A DNA stretch of 64,000 bases from Methylovirgula sp. (GTDB lineage Bacteria; Pseudomonadota; Alphaproteobacteria; Rhizobiales; Beijerinckiaceae). The translations under genes and the position numbers were made by a program. The stretch lies in the NCBI RefSeq assembly GCF_037200945.1, contig NZ_JBBCGP010000001.1:2106501-2170500 (forward strand), given 5' to 3'. Position 1 is the stretch's first letter, and every line of letters starts with the position of its first letter. The notes beneath the pieces were generated by a model. It ran no database searches. It was not told the DNA's origin and saw only the letters and a program-made list of their open reading frames with translations. Below, in pieces: positions 15,245 to 23,959 of this stretch.

Positions 15245-15698
15245 AGCGTGCGCAAACAACCATGAAGCCAGCGAGCTACTGCAAATGCTGATCAGCAAGA
15301 TCCACGCAAGCAATAAAGACGGCGGTGCGCGGCTTCGGATTGATCTCGCCGAAAGCGAAATGGATCGGCTTTGCGCGTGGGACGCAGAAGACGAGGACGT
15401 CGAAGACGACGACCCACCTGAGGATGACGGCTCCCCCGAAGAAAGCGAGCACCTCGAATCAGATTGCCGGGTCAGGTTCGGCGAAGGCGAGACGACCGAC
15501 GTCGCGGGCCTTCTTTGGCGGCGGGGCGAGCGCGTTATCGTCGAAATCGGCGAGACTGAAATCGTCGGAACGGTGCGCGCTCACAAACTCGGCGCAGATT
15601 GGCCGCGATACACTATCGAACTCAGCGAACCGCCCGGCGCGACGCTTGAGGTAGATTCTTGCTGCGTCTACCCCGCGCTGAAAGCCGCTGCCGAATAG
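15237..15698 (+). CDS. Acidic hypothetical protein with beta-rich C-terminus
   Basis: A 153-residue protein starting inside the previous gene's end (ATGTGA overlap). The N-terminus has CEAC (residues 2-5), followed by a helix and a very acidic run (about 44-70, DAEDEDVEDDDPPEDDGSPE). The C-terminal half (VIVEIGETEIVGTVRAHKLG, YTIELSEPPGATLEVDS) is beta-rich, resembling a small barrel. No family recognised. A terminator follows 27 bases after the stop. Confidence 0.55.
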   Translation: MCEACANNHEASELLQMLISKIHASNKDGGARLRIDLAESEMDRLCAWDAEDEDVEDDDPPEDDGSPEESEHLESDCRVRFGEGETTDVAGLLWRRGERVIVEIGETEIVGTVRAHKLGADWPRYTIELSEPPGATLEVDSCCVYPALKAAAE

Positions 15699-15725
15699 CT
15701 CTGCGGGCGCCGCGCACCACCAATC

Positions 15726-15754
15726 AAAAAGGCTCGCTTCGCGCGGGCCTTTTT
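15726..15754. terminator. Rho-independent terminator
   Basis: AAAAA-GGCTCGC-TTC-GCGCGGGCC-TTTTT: a GC-rich hairpin flanked by A and T runs, able to act in both directions. It closes the 15056-15698 transcript and separates it from tRNA-Ser. Confidence 0.75.
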
Positions 15755-15852
15755 CATGCAGATTCGCGCAATCGGCACCAAATTTGCGGTTAGGTCAGCC
15801 GTTATGGCAAGGTCGAAAAATGTCAGCTAAGTTATTGATTTCATTGGCTATC

Positions 15853-15946
15853 TGGCGGAGACGGAGGGATTCGAACCCTCGATAGGGCTTTACAACCCTA
15901 TAACGGTTTAGCAAACCGCCGCCTTCAGCCTCTCGGCCACATCTCC
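15853..15946 (-). tRNA. tRNA-Ser (GCT)
   Basis: A 94-base class II tRNA with encoded CCA (15853-15855). The acceptor stem GGAGATG lies at 15946-15940, the anticodon loop TTGCTAA gives GCT, a long variable arm follows, and the T arm reads GGGTTCGAATCCC. Its 3' end faces the accessory region to the left, the usual orientation for integration of phages and islands at a tRNA 3' end. No duplicate of the 3' end was found in the window. Confidence 0.95.
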
Positions 15947-16036
15947 GGAACGATGCACCATATGCCCGACGTCCGGCCGGATGGCAAGGCGCCAGGCGCG
16001 GCGGCGGCTTAGCTTTCCCCGTTTGGCTTTCCCCGC

Positions 16037-16930
16037 TCAAGCCGTATCGGCTCGGGTGACGAAATCGGCGATCCGCGCGATCGTCGTGTCGTCGGCGAGG
16101 AGCGGCGGATGGCCTTGGCCTTCAACGACATAGGCCGCACAATTCCGGTAACGGCGCGCCATTTCGACGAAAGTCTCCTGTGACAGGACGTCCGAATTGC
16201 TGCCGCGAATGATCAACAGAGGAACCTTTGCCAGCGCCTCGAACAGACCCCAGGATTGCGGCAGCGGCTCGTCGAGACGGAGCGCCTCGAGTGGCTTCAC
16301 CAGATTCGGGTCGAACGTCGCGCCAAAACTGCCATCCGGCTTCTGAAACGAGGCCCGTGCGTAACGCTCGAAATCCGCGTCGGAAAGAGCGGTAAATTGT
16401 GCGCTCATGGCCTTGCGCAGATAATCGACAGCATCGGACAAGGAATTCGGCGCCGCAGGATGGCGCAGATATTGGCGAATGCGCGTGAGCCCTTGCAGTT
16501 CGATCACCGGGCCGACGTCGTTCAGTACGGCGGCACGCACCAGCGCCGGCCGCGCGGCCGCCAGAGCCATAGTGTGGAGGCCGCCGCGTGACGTACCGAC
16601 AAAAATGGCCTCGTGAATTTCGAGCGCGGCCAATTGGGCGAGGATATCCGCGCCTTCGACCCGCAGATCGTAGTTCCGCCAGTCGGGATCGTAGTCGGAT
16701 TCGCCGCGGCCGCGATAATCGACCGCGATGACGCGGCGTTTGCGCCCGCCTGCACCCGCGGCCAAAGCTTCCGCCAGCGGGGCAAAATCGGCCGCATTAC
16801 GCGCCAGACCGGGCAGGCAGACGACCGGCAGGCCCGGGTCGAGCGGGCTGCCATAGTCGCGCAGGTGCAGCCGCAATCCATCCGGGGCGCTGGTAAACCA
16901 ATTGGCGTATGCCGCGTTAGCGTGGGTCAT
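16037..16930 (-). CDS. Alpha/beta hydrolase
   Basis: A 297-residue alpha/beta-hydrolase. Visible: the oxyanion region VVCLPGLARNAADF; the DYRGRGESD motif; the nucleophile elbow GTSRGG (Ser in GxSxG); an acid near RGSNSDVLS; and the catalytic His in GQGHPPLLAD. The cap region (LRKAMSAQFTALSDADFERY) matches soluble epoxide-hydrolase/lactonase-like members. Substrate unknown. ATG 16930 (MTHANA) is preferred to a TTG-type start at 16948. It is divergent from the receiver-domain gene at 17012, with ~80 bases between them. Confidence 0.8.
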   Translation of the reverse strand: MTHANAAYANWFTSAPDGLRLHLRDYGSPLDPGLPVVCLPGLARNAADFAPLAEALAAGAGGRKRRVIAVDYRGRGESDYDPDWRNYDLRVEGADILAQLAALEIHEAIFVGTSRGGLHTMALAAARPALVRAAVLNDVGPVIELQGLTRIRQYLRHPAAPNSLSDAVDYLRKAMSAQFTALSDADFERYARASFQKPDGSFGATFDPNLVKPLEALRLDEPLPQSWGLFEALAKVPLLIIRGSNSDVLSQETFVEMARRYRNCAAYVVEGQGHPPLLADDTTIARIADFVTRADTA

Positions 16931-17011
16931 GGTGGAGCCGGGCAGCAACGCTTCCTTTACCGTGATTGCGCGGACGCGGAACTTATCTCAATTTTTAGCG
17001 ATTTACGGGCC

Positions 17012-17395
17012 ATGAGCAATTTTGACAATAACCGCCGCCTTCGAATCCTCGTCGTGGACGATGAATGGCTTGTCCGCGAGGCACTGGTCGACGTCCTGGA
17101 CGAGGCTGGCTTCTCGACGCGGCAAGCCATGTCCGCTGCCGAAGCGCTCCGCCAATTGCAGCGGGACGAAGCCGTCGATGTCGTGGTCACCGATATTGAA
17201 ATGCCGGGCATGCTCAATGGTGTGGATCTCGCGCGCGTCCTCGCTGCGCAGCGACCGGAAATCGGCGTGCTGATCGTATCCGGCCGCCGTCCACGCGCGC
17301 TCCCGGAAGGCGCGCGTTTTCTTGCCAAACCGTTCGTGCCCGAGGAACTTCTGCACGCACTGAACGATCTCGCTGCTTCGGTGTCAGTTCACTAG
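17012..17395 (+). CDS. Single-domain response regulator (CheY-like)
   Basis: A 127-residue receiver domain without an output domain. ATG 17012 is chosen because the longer upstream frame is antisense to the hydrolase. Phosphorylation pocket: VVDDE (14-18), Asp61 in VVTDIEMPG, the Ser/Thr-type VSGR, and Lys in FLAKPF. Such stand-alone receivers act in phosphorelays or sense general stress in alphaproteobacteria. No kinase is adjacent. It ends 3 bases before the convergent slt stop. Confidence 0.8.
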   Translation: MSNFDNNRRLRILVVDDEWLVREALVDVLDEAGFSTRQAMSAAEALRQLQRDEAVDVVVTDIEMPGMLNGVDLARVLAAQRPEIGVLIVSGRRPRALPEGARFLAKPFVPEELLHALNDLAASVSVH

Positions 17396-17398
17396 GCC

Positions 17399-19612
17399 TT
17401 ATAGACCTGCCGACGCCTCAAGCGTCGTGCCGACCTTGGCCGGCGTAACCTTGGCACTTCGCACGCCGGTTGAGGCTTGGGCGGCGTCGAGCGCTGCGAA
17501 GCTCGCCCGATACATCGCCCAATTCTCGCTCACGCGCTCGACGTAATTGCGCGTCTCGGTGAATGGAATCCGCTCGACCCAATCGATCGGGTCAACGCCG
17601 GGCGTGCGCGGATCGCCGTAAGCATCGATCCAGTCCTTCACGTGACCACCGCCGGCGTTATAGGCCGCAAAGACCAGGATCGGGGAACCGCGCTCTTCGG
17701 CGAGCAATTGCCCGAGATGCGCCGCGCCGAGCTTTGCACTGAAAGCGGCATCGCTAAGCAGCCGTCCGGCGTCGAAGTCCATTTTCAGATGTTCCGCGGT
17801 GCGCTTTGCGGTCGCGACAATCATCTGCATCAATCCGCGCGCGCCCGCGCCTGACTGCGCATGTGTATCGAATTCGCTTTCCTGCCGGGCGATCGCATAC
17901 ACAAGCGCCGGCGGCGCGGAGTTTTCCGCCGCCGTGTAGGCGGGAATGCCATAGGTCGGGAAGGCGAGGGCGTCGATCAGAGTGCCGCGCTGCGCGAGCG
18001 TCTTGCCGATGATGAGGCAATCATGTGCATCGCGCTGCGCCTGCATGACATCGGCCAGCGCGGCAATCTGTGCCGGATCGGTCAAGTGCATGGCGGTGCT
18101 ATTGGCAAGCGCCATCGCAAGGTCTTTTTCGTGGATCGTAAAGAGGAGTTCAACGATCCGCACCGCTTCGTCGCGCGCGGGGCCGCGCGCCGCCGGCGTC
18201 GGAGTGTTGAAAGCAATCATTTTAAGACCCAGCCGCGCGCGTGCCAATTGGCCATAATAGGTCGCCGCACGTTCGGCGGCCTTTTCGTAATAGGCGCGGG
18301 CACGCAGATCAGCATCATCGGAAAGCGAGACTTCCGCAGCGCGACCTTGCCAATAGGCGGTACGCGCGATCGACATCGGCGTCTGTGCGAAGGTCGCGGC
18401 GCGCGCGAAATGTTGGGCGGCACGCGCCGGATCGTTCAGGAAGCGCAGCGCGATCCAGCCGGCGTGGAATTCTGCATCGATATTCGCCTCCGGCGATTCG
18501 GCGGAATGTCCGGCGAAAATCCGATAAGCCGTCGCTGGGTCGCCGGCATCGAGCAATTTGCGTCCGAGGAGCCGGCGCTCGGCCCACCAGGCGTCGCCAT
18601 CGGCAATGAGGGCGAGGTTGCGGGGCGCGGCCAGCATCAAAGTGGCGGCGTCGCGAAGCTTGTCCTCGTGGCGCAGCTTATGAATGCGGGCAAAGAGGAA
18701 GGCCGGATCGGCGCGCATATCCGGCGGCACGGCGTCGAACATTTTGTCGTTGGCAGCTTCGTCGTTGATCGCGGCATGCAATCTGGCGAGCACGACATAG
18801 TCCGGATTTACCAGCGCCGCGTTGCGCAGGCCGCCTGCATTGTCGCTTTCGTAGAGCAGCCGGTCGGCGCGGGCTTTGTAATCCGCCGGCGAGAGATAGG
18901 CGCCGAATTCAGCTCGCACGCGGGTTTCGAGCGAGGCTGGAAGCGTCGAATGGCGCCAGACGTCGCGCACCAGTGTTTCCGCGTCAGTATCCTTGCCCTC
19001 GCTTCTGAGCGCGCGGGCTTTCGCCAGTTTGCCAAGCGCGGTCTGCGGCGCGCGGACGTCGAAGAAATTGGCGATCAAGGCCGGGTCGGCGTTGCTTTGA
19101 TAAAGTCCATCCTCGATCCGGCGCAGGAGATAATCGCGTGCCGGCCAATTCGGATGCTCGTCGAGAAAAGCGCCGAGGCGGTCGCGGCCGGCGTCGCGCG
19201 AATCGCGCAAAGCAACCCATTCGAGTGCAGTCCGGATGAGCGGGTCTGTGGCGCGGACGGCCTGCGCGTCGCCCGCGTCGAGTTCGCCGGCTTTATAATA
19301 AGGAAGCGCCTCGCGCAGTCCCGTCGGGTTGAGACCGAGCGCCACGACCGGATCGATAGGCGGCGCGGGCGCGGGATGTTCATTATTCGCCAGCGGCAGA
19401 TGCACATGGCCTGACGCAAGGAAATGCTCCAGATCGCCCGCCACATCGTTGAACAGGCCGCCGAGCCAGGAGAGCATTTGCGTGCGTGCGGGGGCGGTGC
19501 CGTTGAAATCGGGCGCCGGCAGAATCGAGATCACCGTAATCAAGCCGACAAACGAGAGTCCGAGGCTGCAAAGCAGCCAGGGAACGCGAAGTGTCTGTCG
19601 CCGAACGGCCAT
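17399..19612 (-). CDS. slt: Soluble lytic murein transglycosylase
   Basis: A 737-residue periplasmic enzyme that cleaves peptidoglycan to anhydromuropeptides. The N-terminus has an uncleaved-type or signal helix (PWLLCSLGLSFVGLITVISI). A long helical superhelix (about 90-560, many Ala-rich repeats) forms the Slt70 doughnut. The C-terminal SLT domain has the catalytic Glu in YAIARQESEFD, then GARGLMQM and VFAAYNAGGGHVKDW. Length agrees with Slt70-type enzymes. It is divergent from dapA across ~300 bases. Confidence 0.85.
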   Translation of the reverse strand: MAVRRQTLRVPWLLCSLGLSFVGLITVISILPAPDFNGTAPARTQMLSWLGGLFNDVAGDLEHFLASGHVHLPLANNEHPAPAPPIDPVVALGLNPTGLREALPYYKAGELDAGDAQAVRATDPLIRTALEWVALRDSRDAGRDRLGAFLDEHPNWPARDYLLRRIEDGLYQSNADPALIANFFDVRAPQTALGKLAKARALRSEGKDTDAETLVRDVWRHSTLPASLETRVRAEFGAYLSPADYKARADRLLYESDNAGGLRNAALVNPDYVVLARLHAAINDEAANDKMFDAVPPDMRADPAFLFARIHKLRHEDKLRDAATLMLAAPRNLALIADGDAWWAERRLLGRKLLDAGDPATAYRIFAGHSAESPEANIDAEFHAGWIALRFLNDPARAAQHFARAATFAQTPMSIARTAYWQGRAAEVSLSDDADLRARAYYEKAAERAATYYGQLARARLGLKMIAFNTPTPAARGPARDEAVRIVELLFTIHEKDLAMALANSTAMHLTDPAQIAALADVMQAQRDAHDCLIIGKTLAQRGTLIDALAFPTYGIPAYTAAENSAPPALVYAIARQESEFDTHAQSGAGARGLMQMIVATAKRTAEHLKMDFDAGRLLSDAAFSAKLGAAHLGQLLAEERGSPILVFAAYNAGGGHVKDWIDAYGDPRTPGVDPIDWVERIPFTETRNYVERVSENWAMYRASFAALDAAQASTGVRSAKVTPAKVGTTLEASAGL

Positions 19613-19916
19613 GTCAGGCTCCCGCCACCTTGCTTTCGTGCGAAGCGCCCGCTGATGCGTGAGATCGCAAGAATCTTGTCATTCTGCTTGCCGATTCGTT
19701 AACAACATCGGTCTCATCCGCCCCGGCGACGCGGCGCCAGCCGCGATGGGTCGCTCGATATGATTATAAATCAAAGACTTGCCGCACTTCGCGGGCCGGC
19801 ACGGCAGGCCTTGCATAAAGCAGCGGCAACACGCACATGGACTTGATCGCACAATTGTCGGAAGAGACAGGTGCAAAACTAAGGCATTCCAAAGAAGAAA
19901 GAAGGAACGGCCGAAA
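19613..19916. other. Divergent slt/dapA intergenic region
   Basis: About 300 bases containing the promoters of slt (left) and dapA (right). No RNA gene, riboswitch or terminator was recognised. The dapA frame stays open back to 19779, but only the ATG at 19917 gives a normal DapA. Confidence 0.5.
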
Positions 19917-20810
19917 ATGGGCAAGAAAGCCTCTTTTAAGGGCTCGATCACCGCTTTGGTGACGCCATTCGCCGCGGGACAATTCGACGAAGGCGCCTAC
20001 CGCGCTCTTGTCGACTGGCAGATCGTCAATGGCACACACGGTCTGTCGCCGGTCGGTACGACAGGCGAAAGCCCCACGCTTAGCCATGAGGAACATAAGT
20101 TCGTGGTCGAGGTCTGCGTCGCCGAGGCGCGCGGCCGCGTGCCGATCATTGCCGGGTCGGGGTCAAACAATACGCAAGAGGCGATCGATCTCGCGCGCCA
20201 CGCTGAGAAAGTGGGCGCCGATGGTGTGCTCGTGGTTGCGCCTTATTACAATAAGCCGTCGCAAGAGGGGCTTTATCAGCACTACAAAGCCATCAACGAC
20301 GCGATCGGCATCCCGATCATCGTCTACAATATTCCGCCGCGCTCCGTCGTCGATATTTCGATCGACACGCTGAAGCGGCTCTTCGAGCTTAAGAACATCG
20401 CTGGCGTCAAGGATGCGACCGCCAATGTGGCGCGCATCGCCTTGCAGCGCCAGGCGCTCGGTGCCGATTTCATCCAGCTCTCGGGTGAGGATATGACGGC
20501 GCTCGCCGTTCTGGCGCATGGCGGTGACGGCTGCATTTCCGTGACGTCGAATGTCGCGCCGCGGCTTTGCGCCGATTTTCAGGATGCGGGTCTCAAGGGC
20601 GACTTCAAGGCCGCCTTGGCGATTCAGGACCGGCTGACCCCGCTGCATGCGGCACTGTTTGTCGATCCGAACCCGGCCGGGCCGAAATACGCCCTGTCGC
20701 TGCTCGGGAAGATCGCCGACGAATTGCGCCTGCCGATGTTGCCCGCCACGCCGCCCGCTCAGGTTGCCGTCCGTGTCGCGATGGAGCACGCCGGGCTTTT
20801 ACCGAAATAA
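19917..20810 (+). CDS. dapA: 4-hydroxy-tetrahydrodipicolinate synthase
   Basis: A 297-residue enzyme condensing pyruvate with aspartate semialdehyde, the first step committed to lysine and diaminopimelate. Motifs: [11 protein letters not shown] with Thr48/Thr49, catalytic Tyr137 in VYNIPPR, and Schiff-base Lys165 in [11 protein letters not shown] 19917 (MGKKASFKG) gives the family length; the AAGGAACGG site lies upstream. It is followed by smpB after 12 bases, a pairing common in alphaproteobacteria. Confidence 0.95.
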   Translation: MGKKASFKGSITALVTPFAAGQFDEGAYRALVDWQIVNGTHGLSPVGTTGESPTLSHEEHKFVVEVCVAEARGRVPIIAGSGSNNTQEAIDLARHAEKVGADGVLVVAPYYNKPSQEGLYQHYKAINDAIGIPIIVYNIPPRSVVDISIDTLKRLFELKNIAGVKDATANVARIALQRQALGADFIQLSGEDMTALAVLAHGGDGCISVTSNVAPRLCADFQDAGLKGDFKAALAIQDRLTPLHAALFVDPNPAGPKYALSLLGKIADELRLPMLPATPPAQVAVRVAMEHAGLLPK

Positions 20811-20822
20811 CAGGCAAGTGAG

Positions 20823-21299
20823 TTGGCAGAGAAGAAAGAGACGAGTTTCAAGGTCGTGGCGGATAACCGCCGCGCCCGCTTCGACTACGAAATCGGCGAG
20901 ACGTTCGAGGCCGGACTGGTCTTGACCGGCACGGAGGTCAAATCCCTTCGCACCGGCAAGGCTTCGATCGGCGAAAGCTACGCGAGCCTCGACAAAGTGG
21001 GCGAACTCTATCTCCTCAACGCAAACATTCCGGAATATCTGCAGGCAAACCGCTTCAATCATCAGCCGAAGCGCGCCCGCAAACTCCTTCTGAACACACG
21101 CGAAATTTCACGTCTTGCCAAAGGACTTGAACGCGAAGGCATGACGATCGTGCCGTTGAAGATCTACTTCAACGCGCGCGGCCGCGCGAAGCTTGAGCTT
21201 GCGCTGGGACGCGGCAAGAAACTGCACGATAAGCGCGAGACTGAGAAAAAGCGCGATTGGAATCGCGAGAAAAGCCGGCTTCTGCGCGACCGCGGCTAA
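20823..21299 (+). CDS. smpB: SsrA-binding protein SmpB
   Basis: A 158-residue tmRNA partner required for trans-translation. Family features: [20 protein letters not shown] near the start, [14 protein letters not shown], and the basic C-terminal tail [18 protein letters not shown] that enters the mRNA channel. It starts at TTG 20823, giving [13 protein letters not shown]; no ATG is available without losing conserved sequence. The Shine-Dalgarno sequence is weak. Downstream of dapA. Confidence 0.95.
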   Translation: MAEKKETSFKVVADNRRARFDYEIGETFEAGLVLTGTEVKSLRTGKASIGESYASLDKVGELYLLNANIPEYLQANRFNHQPKRARKLLLNTREISRLAKGLEREGMTIVPLKIYFNARGRAKLELALGRGKKLHDKRETEKKRDWNREKSRLLRDRG

Positions 21300-21311
21300 G
21301 GCAAGAGTGGA

Positions 21312-21698
21312 ATGCTAAATCTCAAAATCGACCATTGCGTCATCCACGTTTCCGACTGGGGACGCTCCAATCATTTCTATGCCGCCGTCATGGGCGCGGA
21401 AATCGTGCCGCGGCAGAAGGGCTTCGCCTACAAATTCGGTGATTTTCTGCTGAATTGCCACGGGCCCGGTGTTGTCGCCAAAGCTGTCGCGCGCGTTCCC
21501 GTCGCGCCGGGCGGCAGCGACCTTTGCTTCGAGTGGCCGGGACCGCTCGAAGGGGCGGTCGCGCATCTCGAAGAACGGCACATTCCGATCGAACTCGGTC
21601 CGGTCGCGACGCGCGGCGCCAAGGGCGAGGCGACAAGCGTCTATTTCCGCGACCCGGACGGTTCGCTGCTCGAATTCATGAGTTATGTGAAGTCCTGA
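21312..21698 (+). CDS. VOC-family (glyoxalase/bleomycin-resistance fold) protein
   Basis: A 128-residue protein with two beta-alpha-beta-beta-beta repeats. The metal-site pattern is visible: His8 in KIDHCVIHVSD, Glu late in the chain in GSLLEFMSY, and the typical YFRDPDGS. The enzyme activity of such small VOC proteins cannot be read from sequence; glyoxalase I, dioxygenase or fosfomycin/bleomycin resistance are possible. It starts 12 bases after smpB and its end overlaps the convergent UDG gene by 23 bases. Confidence 0.75.
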   Translation: MLNLKIDHCVIHVSDWGRSNHFYAAVMGAEIVPRQKGFAYKFGDFLLNCHGPGVVAKAVARVPVAPGGSDLCFEWPGPLEGAVAHLEERHIPIELGPVATRGAKGEATSVYFRDPDGSLLEFMSYVKS

Positions 21699-22371
21699 GG
21701 AATTCCTGCACGCGCGCGAATAGGGCCTGAAACATTTCGACGGTCAGCACGCCCGTATTCGTGTTGTAGCGCGAGCAATGATAACTATCGAATAACTCTA
21801 CTTTGCGGGCGCTGAATTTGGACAGCCGATGGGCGCGGCCATGCGCGAACGGCCACGCCGAGAGCTTTTCGCCCGCAGCCCGCACCAAAGAATCATGTGC
21901 GATGCGCCCGAGCGCGACAATGGCGCGAAGATTAGGCATGGCGGCGATGGTCGCCGTCAGAAAGCGGCGGCAATTCGCGATCTCTTCCGGCAGCGGCTTA
22001 TTCTGGGGCGGCACGCAGCGCACCGCATTGGTGATCGCGCAGTCGATGAGGGTGAGGCCGTCGTCCGGCCGCTGCGCGTAGTGCCCTGTCGCGAATCCGT
22101 AATCGAGGAGGGTCGCGTAGAGCAAATCGCCGGCATAATCGCCGGTAAATGGACGGCCGGTTCGGTTAGCGCCACGCAAGCCCGGCGCGAGGCCGACAAT
22201 CAGGAGACTCGCGTCGCGCGTGCCGAACGTCGGAACCGGGGCATTGAACCAGTCGGGATGTTCTGCCTGATTGTCTGTTCGGAAGGCAACCAGACGCGGA
22301 CAGAGCGGACAGTCGTGACTGGGCGCATCTGGCCCAGCCGTCGTTTGCAAATCTGGTTCCAGGACGCTCAC
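21676..22371 (-). CDS. Type-5 uracil-DNA glycosylase (UDGb)
   Basis: A 231-residue repair enzyme. Motif A GLAPGLRGANRTGRPFTGDY is the family-5 hallmark and lacks the catalytic polar residue of family 1. Cysteines at CPLC near the N-terminus and CVPPQNKP/NCRRF in the middle supply an iron-sulfur cluster. The motif-C His is in YHCSRYN. Family-5 enzymes remove uracil and other deaminated bases. The 3' end overlaps the VOC gene on the other strand. Confidence 0.85.
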   Translation of the reverse strand: MSVLEPDLQTTAGPDAPSHDCPLCPRLVAFRTDNQAEHPDWFNAPVPTFGTRDASLLIVGLAPGLRGANRTGRPFTGDYAGDLLYATLLDYGFATGHYAQRPDDGLTLIDCAITNAVRCVPPQNKPLPEEIANCRRFLTATIAAMPNLRAIVALGRIAHDSLVRAAGEKLSAWPFAHGRAHRLSKFSARKVELFDSYHCSRYNTNTGVLTVEMFQALFARVQEFLRTSHNS

Positions 22372-22479
22372 TCACCCGTCCTAAAACATTCGATTCAAAA
22401 GCGGAACTCAGGACTCCCGAAAAACTCCACGCAAATCGGGACCGGCAGCGCCGGGTTCACCGGCGTTGCCGCGTCATGC

Positions 22480-23097
22480 TCAGTCCTCGAGCATGTCTTC
22501 GTCATAGCCGGCGGAGACGGTGGCGCCCTGCCGGCGCTCCGGATGAAATTTCTGTGCGCGCTCCGGCCGCTCGTTCGGATCGCGTCCGATCTTCGAGGAA
22601 AGATGGATGAGATCGATGAACTCATCGGCCTGGCGGCGCAATTCGTCCGCCACCATGGCCGGCTGCGTCGTATTGGTTGACACGACGGAGACGCGCACAC
22701 CCTTGCGTTGCACCGCCTCGACGAGCGAACGGAAGTCACCATCGCCGGAGAAAAGCACGATATGATCGAGATGTTCGGCCATCTCCATGGCATCGACCGC
22801 GAGCTCGATGTCCATATTGCCCTTTACCTTGCGGCGGCCGAGCGAATCCACAAATTCCTTCGTCGGCTTGGTCACAACGGAGTAACCGTTATAGTCGAGC
22901 CAATCGATCAGCGGCCGAATGGAGGAGTATTCCTGATCCTCGACGAGGGCGGTGTAATAAAAAGCCCGAACAAGCTTCCCCCGGTTCTGGAACTCCTTCA
23001 ACAACCGCTTGTAATCAATATCGAACCCGAGGGATTTAGCGGTCGCGTAGAGGTTTGCGCCGTCAATAAATAGCGCAATACGTTCCTGATCTGCCAT
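22480..23097 (-). CDS. NYN-domain (LabA/DUF88-like) protein
   Basis: A 205-residue PIN-like fold protein. Acidic residues that would bind metal are seen in ALFIDGANLY, KGNMDIELAVDAM and LFSGDGDF; the VSVVSTN strand follows. NYN proteins are putative RNases, and the LabA group is linked to RNA turnover. The C-terminal 40 residues are charged and disordered. ATG 23097 (MADQERIAL) is preferred to 23148. It is widespread next to rpoZ-rsh in Rhizobiales, in my recollection. It faces away from rpoZ. Confidence 0.8.
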   Translation of the reverse strand: MADQERIALFIDGANLYATAKSLGFDIDYKRLLKEFQNRGKLVRAFYYTALVEDQEYSSIRPLIDWLDYNGYSVVTKPTKEFVDSLGRRKVKGNMDIELAVDAMEMAEHLDHIVLFSGDGDFRSLVEAVQRKGVRVSVVSTNTTQPAMVADELRRQADEFIDLIHLSSKIGRDPNERPERAQKFHPERRQGATVSAGYDEDMLED

Positions 23098-23422
23098 AAA
23101 GATATCTCGTGTTTCTTGGTTTGATTTGAACCTGCACTGACGCGGCACCCCACGGTGACATCCAATGTCCTCAGTGTCGGTTCGGTTAGCTCACTTAACG
23201 CGAATAATCGTTTGATGTGGTTTCTCAGGCTTTCGACGTCAACCCCATCCCATTGATATTGGGTCTCAACTTACAATATAAGCCGCTCGGGCACATTTTC
23301 CGGGCAAAGCAATAAAAGGGCACGCCGATACAGGGCAGCCTGCAACATATGGTTGCCGAGACTCTACGTATTTTGTAAAAAAACCTAAACCCTTACATTC
23401 GCTATTCAAGGAGAGTTGATCA
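23098..23422. other. Divergent NYN/rpoZ intergenic region
   Basis: About 325 bases between leftward NYN and rightward rpoZ genes. It is more AT-rich from 23370 to 23400 and should hold the rpoZ-rsh promoter. AAGGAGAG at 23409-23416 is the rpoZ ribosome-binding site. No RNA gene recognised. Confidence 0.5.
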
Positions 23423-23818
23423 ATGGCACGCGTTACGGTTGAGGATTGCGTCGACAAAGTCGAAAATCGATTTGATCTCGTTTTGATTGCGTCGCATCGC
23501 GCGCGGATGATTGCGTCGGGCACGTCGATCACCGTTGATCGCGACAACGACAAGAACGCGGTTGTGGCGTTGCGCGAGATTGCCGAGGCGACGCTCACGC
23601 CGGAAGATCTTAAAGAGGACTTTATTCACTCGCTTCAGAAACACGTCGAAGTTGACGAACCGGAAGCCGAGGCTGTGCCTGCGCTCACGCCTGCCGTCGA
23701 CAAGGTTCAGTCCGATGCGCCGGGCGATGTTCAATTCGATCGCATGACCGAAGAAGACCTTTTGCGCGGTCTGGAAGGCCTGGTTCCTCCGGCCGAGACC
23801 GAAGACGACGGCGATTGA
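23423..23818 (+). CDS. rpoZ: RNA polymerase omega subunit
   Basis: A 131-residue omega subunit which assists beta' folding and assembly. The conserved core [20 protein letters not shown] and the HRARMIASG helix are clear, with [13 protein letters not shown] following. The acidic C-terminal extension (about 75-131) is typical of alphaproteobacteria. It precedes rsh, a conserved arrangement that joins omega with ppGpp metabolism. Confidence 0.95.
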   Translation: MARVTVEDCVDKVENRFDLVLIASHRARMIASGTSITVDRDNDKNAVVALREIAEATLTPEDLKEDFIHSLQKHVEVDEPEAEAVPALTPAVDKVQSDAPGDVQFDRMTEEDLLRGLEGLVPPAETEDDGD

Positions 23819-23959
23819 GGCGTTGCGCCCCTGTTGGTTCGCCACCGTCCATCTTCGTTGAGTTTAGAAAGTTTGCCGGGCTGATCGGCAGCCGGCTTTG
23901 CGTAGGAGAGAGGCGCTGCGTTTGACGCCGCGCTAAACTTCATGGGATCGGCCCGAACC

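Noticed and set aside
17861..19414. 517-residue plus-strand frame
   Set aside because: It runs antisense to slt over its whole length and shows no domain; slt has clear SLT motifs.
21312..21698. Antibiotic (fosfomycin/bleomycin) resistance protein
   Set aside because: Only the general VOC fold can be seen; nothing in the sequence or the housekeeping context supports a resistance role.
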